Part shown: piece by piece, positions 7,421 through 15,725 of the stretch
Position numbering within the stretch: the stretch's first letter is position 1
How the letters are laid out: each line of letters opens with the position of its first letter
Source: a bacterium
Lineage (GTDB): Bacteria > Myxococcota_A > UBA9160 > UBA4427
Reading direction: 5' to 3'
Assembly (NCBI GenBank): GCA_030432735.1
Contig: JAUIMK010000008.1
Location: forward strand, 1 to 37,433
DNA: 37,433 nucleotides
Position numbers and translations under genes: made by a program
The notes under the pieces: model-generated
The model's input: only the letters and a program-made list of their open reading frames with translations
Databases searched by the model: none
What the model was told of the DNA's origin: nothing

Positions 7421-8728
7421 ATGAAGATCCTCGTCCTCGGCATGAATCACCGGACCGCGCCGGTCGACGTGCGCGAACGCTTCGCCGCGAAGGCGCCCGG
7501 GCCGGTTCTCCGGAAGCTCGTCGATCGGCCCGAGATCGCGGAGGCGACGCTGATCTCGACCTGCAACCGCGTCGAGCTCGTCGTCACGAGCGAGAACCCC
7601 GACGCGGCACAGCACGTGCTCTACGACTTCTTCGCGCGGGAGCTCGGCGACGGCGCGGGGCCTTCCGCGGGCGCGCTCGTGGACCTCACCTATCTCCGGG
7701 AGGGGCGACAGGCCGTGGAGCACGTGTTCCGGGTCGCGTCGGCGATCGATTCGATGGTCGTCGGGGAGCCGCAGATCCTGGGGCAGGTGAAGGACGCCTA
7801 TCGGGAGGCGACCGACGCCGGCGTGTGCGGTCCCGTCCTCGCACGGCTCTTCCAGCGGGCCTTCGCGACCGCCAAGCGCGTCAAGAACGAGACCGGCATC
7901 GCCCAGCGCCCCGTCTCCGTGGCCCGCGTCGCCGTCGACCTCGCCAAGCAGATCTTCGAACGCCTCGACGACAAGAGCGGGCTCCTGATCGGGGCCGGCG
8001 AGATGATCGAAGCGGCGCTGGTCGCGCTCCACGACCACGGTCTCGGCGAGCGCCGGGTCGCGAACCGCACCGCGGCGAACGCGCGCGCGCTCGCCGATCG
8101 CTTCGGCGGCAGTGCCCACGCCCTCGACGAGCTCGACCGACTGCTCCCCGACAGCGACGTGGTCCTGACCTGCGTGGGCGGCGACGAACCGATCCTGACC
8201 CGGGAGCGCGTGGAGCGAAGCCTCGTCGCCCGTCGCGGCCGGCCGCTCTTCCTGATCGACATCGGCGTGCCCCGCAACGTCGATCCCGGCGTGCACGAGC
8301 TCGACAGCGCCTACCTCTACGACCTCGACGACCTCCAGGAGGTCGCCGCGGCGAACGAAGAGGAACGCCGCCGCGAGTCGGCCCGGGCCGAGCGGATCAT
8401 CTACGAGGAGCGAGAGCAGTTCGAGGGCTGGATGGTCGCGCTCCAGGCGGTTCCGACGATTCGCGATCTGCGCGATCGCGCGGAATCGATCCGGCGCGGC
8501 GAGATCGATCGTTTCGCGGGCCGGCTCGGACTCTCGAACGCCCAGAGCGAGACCCTCGAGCAGCTCACGAACTCGATCGTGAACAAGCTGATGCACGAGC
8601 CGATCTCGCGCCTGCGCGACGAGACGGACCGTGAGGCCGGGCTCGTACGCCTCGAGGAAGCGCGTGCGCTCTTCGGCCTCGACGGCGACGCAGCCTCCGA
8701 CGACGCGGAGCGGGGGACCGAGGAATGA
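7421..8728 (+). CDS. hemA: Glutamyl-tRNA reductase
   Basis: NADPH-dependent reduction of glutamyl-tRNA(Glu) to glutamate-1-semialdehyde, the first committed step of C5-pathway tetrapyrrole synthesis; soluble homodimer. 435 residues. The N-terminal catalytic domain starts with GMNHRTAPVDVRE, and the active-site Cys48 lies in STCNRVEL. VGEPQILGQVKDAY follows near residues 110-125. The NADPH-binding domain carries GAGEMIEAAL near 190-200. The C terminus is the helical dimerisation domain. The stop overlaps the hemC start as ATGA. hemL, for the next pathway step, is not in the window and must lie elsewhere. Confidence 0.97.
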   Translation: MKILVLGMNHRTAPVDVRERFAAKAPGPVLRKLVDRPEIAEATLISTCNRVELVVTSENPDAAQHVLYDFFARELGDGAGPSAGALVDLTYLREGRQAVEHVFRVASAIDSMVVGEPQILGQVKDAYREATDAGVCGPVLARLFQRAFATAKRVKNETGIAQRPVSVARVAVDLAKQIFERLDDKSGLLIGAGEMIEAALVALHDHGLGERRVANRTAANARALADRFGGSAHALDELDRLLPDSDVVLTCVGGDEPILTRERVERSLVARRGRPLFLIDIGVPRNVDPGVHELDSAYLYDLDDLQEVAAANEEERRRESARAERIIYEEREQFEGWMVALQAVPTIRDLRDRAESIRRGEIDRFAGRLGLSNAQSETLEQLTNSIVNKLMHEPISRLRDETDREAGLVRLEEARALFGLDGDAASDDAERGTEE

Positions 8729-9672
8729 ACGCGCCCCGAGCGCCGCTGCGGATCGCAACGCGCGGCAGCGATCTGGCCCTCACCCAGACACGCCACATCG
8801 CCGCGCGGATCGCCTCGGCCCTCGACGTCGAGACCGAGCTCGTCGTGCTGCGCACGACCGGCGACCGGATCCAGGACCGCTCCCTCGCCAAGATCGGCGG
8901 CAAGGGGCTCTTCGTGAAGGAGATCGAAGAGGCGCTCCTCGACGGTCGGGCGGACGTCGCGGTGCACAGCGCGAAGGACGTGCCCGCGAAGATCGCCGCG
9001 GGCTGCGCGATCGCCGCGCATCCCGAGCGCGAGGATCCGCGCGACGCGCTCTGTTGTCGCGAGCGCGGACGGACCCTCGCCGACCTGCCCGAAGGCGCGC
9101 GGGTCGGGACGGGCAGCACCCGCCGCAGCGCGCTCCTGCGCGCCCATCGCCCCGACCTCGAGATCGTGCCGCTCCGCGGGAACGTGCCGACGCGCCTCGG
9201 GAAGCTCGAGAGCGACGGGCTCGACGCCGTCGTGCTGGCCTCCGCGGGCCTCGACCGGCTCGGACTCTCGGACGCGATCGACGAGCGGGTCGCGCCGGAG
9301 GTCCTGCTGCCGGCGGTCGGGCAGGGCGTGCTCGCCCTCGAGACCCGCGCCGACGATCCGTGGCACGCGCGGATCGCGGCCCTCGAGCCGGAAGAGGTCG
9401 CGGCGGTCTCCCGCGCCGAGCGCGCCTTCCAGACGACGCTCGGCGGCGATTGCAGCGTGCCCCTCGCGGGCTTCGCCGAGCGGCTCGCGCCCGGGACGCT
9501 GCGCTTCCGCGGGCTCGTCTCGAGCCTCGACGGGCGCGAGGTCGTCCGCCACGAAGAGACGGGCGCGGAGGCCGACGCCGCCGCGTTGGGCGCCCGGGTC
9601 GCCGAGCGCGTCCTGGCCTCGGGCGGCCGTGCGATCCTCGATGCGCTGGCCGAGCACGCGGGCGATGACTGA
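8725..9672 (+). CDS. hemC: Porphobilinogen deaminase (hydroxymethylbilane synthase)
   Basis: Polymerises four porphobilinogen molecules into hydroxymethylbilane. 315 residues, normal length. Visible landmarks are the N-terminal RIATRGSDLALTQT, catalytic Asp85 in HSAKDVP, the substrate-binding GTGSTRRSALLRA (128-140), and Cys243 in LGGDCSVPL, which anchors the dipyrromethane cofactor. ATGA overlap with hemA upstream and an 8-nt overlap with the cobA-hemD fusion downstream indicate tight translational coupling. Confidence 0.97.
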   Translation: MNAPRAPLRIATRGSDLALTQTRHIAARIASALDVETELVVLRTTGDRIQDRSLAKIGGKGLFVKEIEEALLDGRADVAVHSAKDVPAKIAAGCAIAAHPEREDPRDALCCRERGRTLADLPEGARVGTGSTRRSALLRAHRPDLEIVPLRGNVPTRLGKLESDGLDAVVLASAGLDRLGLSDAIDERVAPEVLLPAVGQGVLALETRADDPWHARIAALEPEEVAAVSRAERAFQTTLGGDCSVPLAGFAERLAPGTLRFRGLVSSLDGREVVRHEETGAEADAAALGARVAERVLASGGRAILDALAEHAGDD

Positions 9673-11200
9673 CGTCGGACGCGTCGTCCTCGTCGGGGCG
9701 GGGCCCGGAGATCCCGACCTGATCACCGTGCGCGGCGCGAAGGCCCTCGCTGCTGCGGACGTCGTGCTCTACGACCAGCTCGCGACCGGGGACCTGCTCG
9801 ACCTCGCGCCGGCGCGGGCGGAACGGATCAACGTCGGGAAGCGCGGGCACGAGGAGCCGACGCGGACGCAGGACGACATCAACGCGCTGATCGTCGAACG
9901 CGCGCGGGCGGGCCGGACCGTCGTGCGGCTGAAGGGCGGGGACCCCTTCGTGTTCGGTCGCGGCGGCGAAGAGGTGAGCGCCTGCGCGGAAGCCGGCATC
10001 CCCTTCGAGATCGTGCCGGGCGTGACGTCGGCGATCGCCGCCGCGGCGTACGCCGGGATCCCGGTCACCGATCGCCGACACTCCGCCTCCTTCGCCGTCG
10101 TGACCGGCCACAAGGACCCCTCGAAGGCCGCGGAGCAGACCCGGTGGCGCGAGCTCGGCCGGGCCGTCGACACCCTCGTGATCCTGATGGGCATGCGGAA
10201 TCTGGCGGGGCTCGTCGACGAGCTGCTGGCGGGCGGGAAGTCGCCGGATACGCCGGCCGCCGCGGTGATGCAGGGAACGCTGCCGCAGCAGCGGACGGTG
10301 ACGTCGACCCTCGGCGGGATCTGCGCGGCGGTCGCCGAGGCAGGCCTGCGCGCGCCGTCGGCGGTGATCGTCGGCGACGTGGTCGGGCTTCGCGTGGGCC
10401 TGTCCTGGTGGGAGAAGCAGCCGCTCTTCGGCCGCCGGGTCCTGGTCACGCGGGCGAAGGAGCAGGCCGCGGAGCTCTCGGCGGCGCTCCGGGCGCGGGG
10501 GGCGATTCCGGTCGTGCGACCGATGATCGAGCTCTCACCGGTCGAGGCGGACGAGGATCGCGCGGCGATCGAGGACGCGATCGCGAATCTCGCGCGCTAC
10601 ACCGCCCTCGTCTTCACGAGCTCGAACGCGGTGCGCTTCTTCGCCGAGGCCTGTCGGCAGGGCCCTGAGATCGCGCCGCGGACCCGGGTCTTCTGCGTCG
10701 GCGACGCGACGGCGAGGGCGGCACTCGACGCGGGGCTGCCGGTGCACCTCGTGGCGAGCGGGCGCAGCGACGCCGAGGCGCTGCTCGCGCGGCTCCTGCC
10801 CGCCCTCGACGGCCCGGACGAACGGGTGTTGATCCCGCGGTCGCGGATCGCGCGGACGGTGATCGCGGACGGGCTCGAGGCGGCCGGCGTCGCGGTCGAT
10901 TCCATCGCGTTCTACGACAACCGGCGCCCCGAGGTCGACGACGGGGCGCTTCGTGCCGAGCTGGTCGCGGGGGAGCTCGATGCGCTCACCTTCTCGAGCC
11001 CGTCGACCGTCGACCATTTCCTGGCCGGGCTCGACGACGCGAGCCGCGAAGCCGCGGGGCGGGTTATGATCGCCGCGATCGGGCGGACGACCGCGCGGCA
11101 TCTCGACCGCGTCGGGCTGCCGGCGACGGTGGTGGCCGCTCGACCGGATGCCGAGTCGATGGCGGAGGCCCTCGTCGCCGCGAGCGCTCGAGGCGCGTAG
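9665..11200 (+). CDS. cobA-hemD: Fused uroporphyrinogen-III C-methyltransferase / uroporphyrinogen-III synthase
   Basis: Bifunctional 511-residue protein. The N-terminal half (about 1-245) is a SAM-dependent uroporphyrinogen-III methyltransferase (SUMT/CobA) with [10 protein letters not shown] (7-16), [17 protein letters not shown] near 80-95, and [20 protein letters not shown] near 115-135; it diverts uroporphyrinogen III to precorrin-2 for sirohaem or cobalamin. The C-terminal half (about 255-511) is HemD, which cyclises hydroxymethylbilane; it opens with [15 protein letters not shown] and contains [10 protein letters not shown]. HemD domains are poorly conserved, but context supports it. 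The ATG at 9665 overlaps the hemC end by 8 nt. Such fusions are known in several bacterial groups. It makes the operon a branch point for haem and corrinoid/sirohaem synthesis. Confidence 0.93.
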   Translation: MTDVGRVVLVGAGPGDPDLITVRGAKALAAADVVLYDQLATGDLLDLAPARAERINVGKRGHEEPTRTQDDINALIVERARAGRTVVRLKGGDPFVFGRGGEEVSACAEAGIPFEIVPGVTSAIAAAAYAGIPVTDRRHSASFAVVTGHKDPSKAAEQTRWRELGRAVDTLVILMGMRNLAGLVDELLAGGKSPDTPAAAVMQGTLPQQRTVTSTLGGICAAVAEAGLRAPSAVIVGDVVGLRVGLSWWEKQPLFGRRVLVTRAKEQAAELSAALRARGAIPVVRPMIELSPVEADEDRAAIEDAIANLARYTALVFTSSNAVRFFAEACRQGPEIAPRTRVFCVGDATARAALDAGLPVHLVASGRSDAEALLARLLPALDGPDERVLIPRSRIARTVIADGLEAAGVAVDSIAFYDNRRPEVDDGALRAELVAGELDALTFSSPSTVDHFLAGLDDASREAAGRVMIAAIGRTTARHLDRVGLPATVVAARPDAESMAEALVAASARGA

Positions 11201-11247
11201 CGGTTCGGCCGATGATGCCTTCGTCGGATCTCGACGAGAACCGAAGC

Positions 11248-11265
11248 GAGAGGAGTCCAGGGTTG
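11248..11265 (+). promoter_or_regulatory. RBS and TTG start codon of hemB
   Basis: GAGAGGAG (11248-11255) is followed by a 7-nt spacer and an in-frame TTG at 11263. This is the best Shine-Dalgarno in the region and places translation start where HemB homology begins. The ATG pair at 11212/11215 has no comparable site and would add 17 unlikely residues. Confidence 0.65.
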
Positions 11266-12231
11266 GCCCACCCCGTCACGCGCATGCGCCGGCTGCGGCG
11301 CAACGAAACGATCCGCGGGATGGTCCGCGAGACCCGGGTCGCCCGGGAAGACCTGATCCTGCCGCTCTTCGTCGTCGAGGGAAGCGGCGTCCGCGAGCCC
11401 ATCGCGTCGATGCCCGGTGTGGAGCGCTTCTCCGTCGACCAGGTCGTACTCGAAGCGAAGCGGGTCGCCGATCTCGGCATTCCCGGCGTGATCCTGTTCG
11501 GGATTCCCGCCGAGAAGGACGCCCGCGGCTCCGGCGCCGATGCGGACGACGGCATCGTGCAGCGCGCCACCCGCGCGATCGCCGACGGCGTACCCGACCT
11601 CGCGGTCATCACCGACGTCTGCCTCTGCGAGTACACGGACCACGGCCATTGCGGGCTGCTCGATGGCGAGGAGGTCGAGAACGATTCGTCGGTCGAGCGG
11701 CTGGCGGCGACGGCGGTGTCCCACGCGCGGGCCGGCGCATCGATCGTCGCGCCCTCGGACATGATGGACGGCCGCGTCGCGGCGATCCGGGCGGCGCTCG
11801 ACGCGGAGGGCTTCGAGCAGGTCGCGATCCTCTCGTACGCGGCGAAGTACGCGAGCGCCTACTACGGGCCCTTCCGCGACGCGGCGGAGAGCACGCCGGC
11901 CTTCGGAGATCGTCGCGCCTATCAGATGGATCCGCCGAACCGACGCGAGGCGATGCGCGAGATGCGCCTCGATCTCGAAGAGGGCGCCGACATGCTGATG
12001 GTCAAGCCGGCGATGGCCTATCTCGATATCCTGGCGGACGCGCGCCGCGAGTTCGACGTGCCGCTCGCCGCCTATCACGTGTCGGGGGAGTACTCGATGA
12101 TCAAGGCCGCGGGGGAACGCGGCTGGATCGACGCGGACCGCGCCATGGAAGAGGCGGTGATCGCGATGAAACGCGCCGGCGCCGATCTGATCCTCACCTA
12201 TGCCGCGGCGGAGCTCGCGGAGAAGCTCTAG
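11263..12231 (+). CDS. hemB: Porphobilinogen synthase (5-aminolevulinate dehydratase)
   Basis: Condenses two 5-aminolevulinate molecules to porphobilinogen. From the TTG start it is 322 residues, close to the family norm, and begins with the usual [12 protein letters not shown]. It is the zinc type: [14 protein letters not shown] supplies Cys120, Cys122 and Cys130. The Schiff-base lysines are Lys195 ([13 protein letters not shown]) and Lys248 ([12 protein letters not shown]). An alternative start is ATG at 11212 (339 residues), which lacks an RBS. It is the last of the recognised hem genes in the operon; the next open frame, a 60-residue protein, starts 53 nt after the stop, beyond a 16-bp perfect GC palindrome at 12243-12258. 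Confidence 0.96.
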   Translation: MAHPVTRMRRLRRNETIRGMVRETRVAREDLILPLFVVEGSGVREPIASMPGVERFSVDQVVLEAKRVADLGIPGVILFGIPAEKDARGSGADADDGIVQRATRAIADGVPDLAVITDVCLCEYTDHGHCGLLDGEEVENDSSVERLAATAVSHARAGASIVAPSDMMDGRVAAIRAALDAEGFEQVAILSYAAKYASAYYGPFRDAAESTPAFGDRRAYQMDPPNRREAMREMRLDLEEGADMLMVKPAMAYLDILADARREFDVPLAAYHVSGEYSMIKAAGERGWIDADRAMEEAVIAMKRAGADLILTYAAAELAEKL

Positions 12232-12284
12232 CGGGCGGGCGCCGGCCGCCGGCGGCCGCGCAGCAGAAGAATTCGGGGGGCGCC

Positions 12285-12467
12285 GTGTCGCTTCGCTACA
12301 AGGTCGTCGAGATCGCCATGGTCACCGACGAAGAGATCGAGAAGACGCTGAACGAGTGGACCGCCGAGGGCTGGACCTTCGACACGATGCAGTTCGCGAT
12401 GCGGGACGCGTCGAAGCGGCCGAGCATGGCCTTCGTCACGTTCACCCGAGAGGACGACGACGGCTGA
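12285..12467 (+). CDS. Small conserved protein, DUF4177-like
   Basis: 60 residues from a GTG preceded by a G-run. The sequence (RYKVVEIAMVTDEEIEKTLN, then EWTAEGWTFDTMQF and a beta-rich SMAFVTFTRE end) has the YKVVE...LNE...EGW pattern of DUF4177-type small alpha/beta proteins. Function is unknown; no cysteine, metal motif or signal peptide is seen. It trails hemB by 53 nt and may be co-transcribed with the hem operon. Its last 26 nt overlap the 3' end of the minus-strand LLM oxidoreductase gene. Reality is supported by in-frame GC3 bias and the family-like pattern. Confidence 0.7.
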   Translation: MSLRYKVVEIAMVTDEEIEKTLNEWTAEGWTFDTMQFAMRDASKRPSMAFVTFTREDDDG

Positions 12468-13500
12468 CGCGGAGCCGGTCCGCGGGGCGCGGGGTCGCTT
12501 CGACGACGGCGGGCCAGACCTCCTCGGCGAGCAGACGGAGCGAGCGCTCCGCGTCCTCGCGTCCGATCTGCGAGAGCTGGGGGCGGGCGACCAGCAGGTC
12601 GAGATCGAGCCGGGACTGGATCCGCGTCAGGCGGGCGCGGACCTCGTCCGGCGTGCCGACGACCGCTCGGTCTTCGAGCGGCGCGTCCAGGGCTTCGTGG
12701 ACGGCCTTCGGCATGCCCTTGCGTCGTCCCGCCATCTCGCGCTCGAGAGCGCTTCGGGCCGCGTCGAGGACGGCGGTGTCCTCGTGGACGAAGACCGTGC
12801 GCAGCGCGAGCTTCAGGACCTCGCTCTTCGGATCGGGAAGCCCTTCGCGGTGGCGCGCCTGGTTGGCCGCGATCTGATCGAAGGTCTCGACCGGCGAGGC
12901 GAGGTAGGGGAGGCCGCGGCGGGCGGCCTGGGCGAGCCCCTTCGGGCCGAAGGCCGCGACCGCGAGGGGCGGGTGGGGCCGCTGGGTCGTCTGGAGCGGC
13001 GTGCGGGCTTCGCGGGCGTTGTGCTCCCGCCAGAGGTCGAGGATCCGGTCGAGGGCCTCGTCGAAGCGGTCGCGCTTCTCGGCGGGCGGGACGCCGAACG
13101 CCTCGAGCATCGGCCGCTGGAACCCGCGCCCGAGGCCGATCAGCAGGCGCCCGCCCGAGATCTGGTCGAGGGTCGCGATCTCGGCGGCGATCTCCTCCGG
13201 CGGATGGAGCGGGAGCAGGAGGGACGTGGTGCCGAAGCGGAGTCGCTGGGTCCGGGCGGCGTAGCCCGCGAGCTCGAGGAGCGGCGCGGGGCAGACGCCG
13301 GGCTGGAAATGCATCTCGGGGAGCCAGACCGAGTGGAGCGAGAGGGCCTCGGCGAGATCCACCCAGGCCCGGTGGGCCGCCGCCTGGTCGGGACCGTGGG
13401 CGCCACCGAGCGAGAGCGCCAGGCCCGGGGTCTCGAGGCTCCAGGTCCCGCGGAGGCTCGCGAGATCGGGGGAGGTGGCGGCATCGGCGGCTTGGGACAC
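12442..13500 (-). CDS. LLM-class flavin-dependent oxidoreductase (luciferase-like)
   Basis: 352 residues from the GTG at 13500. The bacterial-luciferase TIM-barrel pattern is visible: an early ALSLGG strand, WLPEMHF, LRFGTTSLLLPLHPPEEIAAE near residues 95-115, and LDQISGGRLLIGLGRGF near 118-135, followed by the usual late VGTPDEVRARL near the C terminus. Members are FMN- or F420-dependent monooxygenases or dehydrogenases; the cofactor and substrate cannot be told from sequence. No strong RBS precedes the GTG, so the start is moderate; the frame extends upstream but without homologous content. The gene is divergent from the universal stress gene and convergent with, and overlapping, the small hem-linked gene. 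Confidence 0.88.
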   Translation of the reverse strand: MSQAADAATSPDLASLRGTWSLETPGLALSLGGAHGPDQAAAHRAWVDLAEALSLHSVWLPEMHFQPGVCPAPLLELAGYAARTQRLRFGTTSLLLPLHPPEEIAAEIATLDQISGGRLLIGLGRGFQRPMLEAFGVPPAEKRDRFDEALDRILDLWREHNAREARTPLQTTQRPHPPLAVAAFGPKGLAQAARRGLPYLASPVETFDQIAANQARHREGLPDPKSEVLKLALRTVFVHEDTAVLDAARSALEREMAGRRKGMPKAVHEALDAPLEDRAVVGTPDEVRARLTRIQSRLDLDLLVARPQLSQIGREDAERSLRLLAEEVWPAVVEATPRPADRLRVSRRRPLG

Positions 13501-13667
13501 GCGCCGGACGGTATCCCGGGCGGCCGAAGCGAGAAAGCGACCGCCGGGCGCGGCCGGAGCGCGTCGTTTCCAACCGCCGTTCGACGGAATCGCCCCGCGA
13601 TCCTCCGAATCTGGCGGGATTTGCTGCACCCACGGGGATCCTCTACCCTTCCACCTCGTCAGCCGTC

Positions 13668-13691
13668 CCCCGAAGGACTTCACCTTCGGGG
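13668..13691. promoter_or_regulatory. 9-bp hairpin in the LLM/usp divergent gap
   Basis: CCCCGAAGG (13668-13676), loop ACTTCA, CCTTCGGGG (13683-13691): a perfect 9-bp stem with a 6-nt loop. No U-tract follows, and both flanking genes read away from it, so it is not a gene-end terminator. It may be a cis-regulatory or leader structure for the stress-protein gene starting at 13773. Confidence 0.4.
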
Positions 13692-13725
13692 CGAATCGGC
13701 CGATCCTGCGGGTACACCCTTCCCA

Positions 13726-13739
13726 CGAGGGATCCCTCG
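13726..13739. promoter_or_regulatory. 14-bp perfect palindrome upstream of usp
   Basis: CGAGGGATCCCTCG is a perfect dyad 33 nt before the usp ATG. A partial echo, CGAGCGATCCCTCC, follows at 13744-13757. The position and symmetry suggest an operator for a dimeric regulator. A shorter palindrome, ATCGGCCGAT, lies at 13695-13704. Confidence 0.4.
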
Positions 13740-13772
13740 GTTGCGAGCGATCCCTCCCCGGAGCGAGACGAC

Positions 13773-14594
13773 ATGATCGAGACGATTCTGGTGGCCACGG
13801 ATGGTTCGGACGACTCGAGCGCCGCGGAGCAGACCGCCATGGGCCTCGCGTCCCGCCTGGGCGCCCGGCTCTCCGGGGTCTCGGTGCTCGACGAGCGCCT
13901 CGTGCGCGCCCCGAGCGCGGACGGGTTGGCGCTGCCGCCCTTTCCGGAGGCCGACCTGACGGCGTACTACCGGGCCCGGGTCGAGGCCGTCGCGCGTCGC
14001 TTCGGCGAGCGCGCGCGGGGGGAAGGCCTGGAAGCGAGCTGCGAGGTCCTCCAGGGGGCGCCCGACGACCGGATCGTCGACAAGGTACAGGGGGCGGACC
14101 TGCTGGTGATCGGCCGGAGCGGCACCCGCGCGGGAGATCGCGGCGCGCTGATCGGCGCGACCGTCGACTCGGTCCTGCGCAAGACGAGCAAGCCGACCCT
14201 TCTCGTGCCTGGCGGCGCTCCGCTTACCGGTCCGCTGGTGCTCGGCTTCGACGGCTCCCCGGGCTCGCGGATCGCCGCGAAGCTCGCGGTGACCCTGGCC
14301 AACGGGCTGAACGAGGCGGTCCACGTCTTCGTCGACTCGAAGGACAAGGGCCGCGCCGTGGCGCGCTTCGACGAGGTCCGGCAGCTGGTGGGGGGGCTGA
14401 ACGTCCCGGTGCGCGAGACGAGCTCGACCCTGGGGCGGCCCGACGTGAAGATCGTCGACACCGCCAAGGAAGTCCGCGCCAGCCTGATCGTGATGGGCGC
14501 CTACGGCCGCAACCGGATCACCGACTACTTCCTCGGCAGCAACGCCGCCTCGGTTTCGCGGACCTCGCCGGTGTCCGTGCTGCTCGCGCGGTAG
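13773..14594 (+). CDS. Universal stress protein, tandem UspA domains
   Basis: 273 residues with two Usp domains. Domain 1 (1-145) begins ETILVATDGSDDS and carries a nucleotide-binding-type loop GRSGTRAGDRGALIGAT. Domain 2 (150-273) begins LVLGFDGSPGS and ends with GAYGRNRITDYFLGSNAAS, matching the G-2x-G-9x-G(S/T) ATP-binding pattern. Members bind ATP or other nucleotides and support stress survival; the specific role is unknown. The ATG follows GGAGCGAGACGAC. lpxD begins 9 nt after the stop, so this gene appears to head a usp-lpxD-rnhB-truD transcript. Confidence 0.9.
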   Translation: MIETILVATDGSDDSSAAEQTAMGLASRLGARLSGVSVLDERLVRAPSADGLALPPFPEADLTAYYRARVEAVARRFGERARGEGLEASCEVLQGAPDDRIVDKVQGADLLVIGRSGTRAGDRGALIGATVDSVLRKTSKPTLLVPGGAPLTGPLVLGFDGSPGSRIAAKLAVTLANGLNEAVHVFVDSKDKGRAVARFDEVRQLVGGLNVPVRETSSTLGRPDVKIVDTAKEVRASLIVMGAYGRNRITDYFLGSNAASVSRTSPVSVLLAR

Positions 14595-14603
14595 CGCCGG
14601 CAC

Positions 14604-15638
14604 GTGCCCCGCGCCGCGCGGCCCCGCTCCGTCTCCGAGCTCGCGGCGTTCCTCGACGCTCCCTTCGAGGGCGACGGGGCGATCCGGGTCGCCGGCTTCG
14701 CCTCGCTGGTCCAGGCGAAGGCCGACGAGCTTGTCTTCTTGCGGGACGCCCGCCTCGCCGCGGGGCTCGCTGCCTCCTCGGCGCGGGTCGTGCTCGCCCC
14801 GCTCGGCGTCGACACGGCCGGCCGGGCCACGATCCGGTCGCGCCGGCCCGCCGCGGACTTCTCGCGCCTCGTGGAAGCCTTCGCGCCCCGCTGGCGCCCG
14901 GCCGCCGGCATCGCCGACGGAGCGCAGGTGGCACCGACGGCGGTCGTCGATCCGACCGCGGCGATCGAGCCGGGGGCGCGGGTCGGGCCGGATTGCCGGA
15001 TCGGGGCGCGGACCGTCGTCGGGTCCGGCGCGGTGCTCGTTCAGGACGTCCACGTCGGAGACGACGGCTGGATTCACGCGGGCGCGATCCTGCGGGAGGG
15101 CACGCGGGTCGGGGATCGCGTCGTGCTCCAGCCCGGGGTCGTGCTCGGGGGAGACGGGTTCGGGGTCGTGCCCGATGCCGAGGGACGACCGGTGGCGATG
15201 GCCCAGCGTGGACGGGTGGTCCTCGAGGACGACGTGGAGATCGGCGCGAACACGACGGTCGATCGCGCGACCCTCGACGAGACCCGGATCCGGCGCGGGG
15301 CGAAGATCGACAATCAGGTCCAGATCGCCCACAACTGCGACGTCGGCGAAGACGTCCTGATCGCCGCCCAGAGCGGTCTCTCGGGGAACACGATCGTCGG
15401 CGACCGGGCGATCCTGATGGCCCGTTGCGGGACGACGGGGCACCTGAAGATCGGCGAGGGGGCCTTCCTGGCGGCGAACACCGCCGTCCACCACGACGTC
15501 CCGCCCGGCGCGCGGCTCTACGGCGCACCGGCGATGGAGGAGCGCGGCTGGCACCGGACGATCGCCGCGCTCAAGCGCCTGCCCGAGCTGGTGAAGCGCG
15601 TGCGAAGGCTCGAGCGCCGCCTCGACGAGCGCGACTAG
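14604..15638 (+). CDS. lpxD: UDP-3-O-(3-hydroxyacyl)glucosamine N-acyltransferase
   Basis: Third enzyme of lipid A synthesis; transfers a 3-hydroxyacyl chain from ACP to the glucosamine amine. 344 residues. A short N-terminal uridine-binding domain (about 1-105; SELAAFLDAPFEGDG) is followed by a left-handed beta-helix of hexapeptide repeats (about 105-310) and a C-terminal helical end. The catalytic His lies in IDNQVQIAHNCDVG. lpxD is not beside fabZ, lpxA or bamA here, unlike in many proteobacteria; those genes would have to be elsewhere. The start is GTG without an obvious RBS, but homology begins at once, so it is probably right. Confidence 0.94.
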   Translation: MPRAARPRSVSELAAFLDAPFEGDGAIRVAGFASLVQAKADELVFLRDARLAAGLAASSARVVLAPLGVDTAGRATIRSRRPAADFSRLVEAFAPRWRPAAGIADGAQVAPTAVVDPTAAIEPGARVGPDCRIGARTVVGSGAVLVQDVHVGDDGWIHAGAILREGTRVGDRVVLQPGVVLGGDGFGVVPDAEGRPVAMAQRGRVVLEDDVEIGANTTVDRATLDETRIRRGAKIDNQVQIAHNCDVGEDVLIAAQSGLSGNTIVGDRAILMARCGTTGHLKIGEGAFLAANTAVHHDVPPGARLYGAPAMEERGWHRTIAALKRLPELVKRVRRLERRLDERD

Positions 15639-15709
15639 CGGCGCGCATCGTTCCGCGGGAGACTCCGCCCGGGCCGATCCGGCCCAGGCACGCCCCGCGC
15701 GAGGGCGTC

Positions 15710-15725
15710 GAGGAGCCCCTTCCTG
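15710..15725 (+). promoter_or_regulatory. RBS and probable CTG start of rnhB
   Basis: GAGGAG (15710-15715), a 7-nt spacer and an in-frame CTG at 15723. No ATG, GTG or TTG occurs in this frame between the lpxD stop and the GTG at 15945, while the intervening codons look like an RNase HII N terminus. A CTG start is therefore the simplest reading. Confidence 0.55.

Noticed and set aside
12243-12258. 16-bp perfect GC palindrome CGGCCGCCGGCGGCCG after hemB as a terminator
   Set aside because: No loop as written and no U-tract; could pause polymerase but support is too thin for a terminator call.
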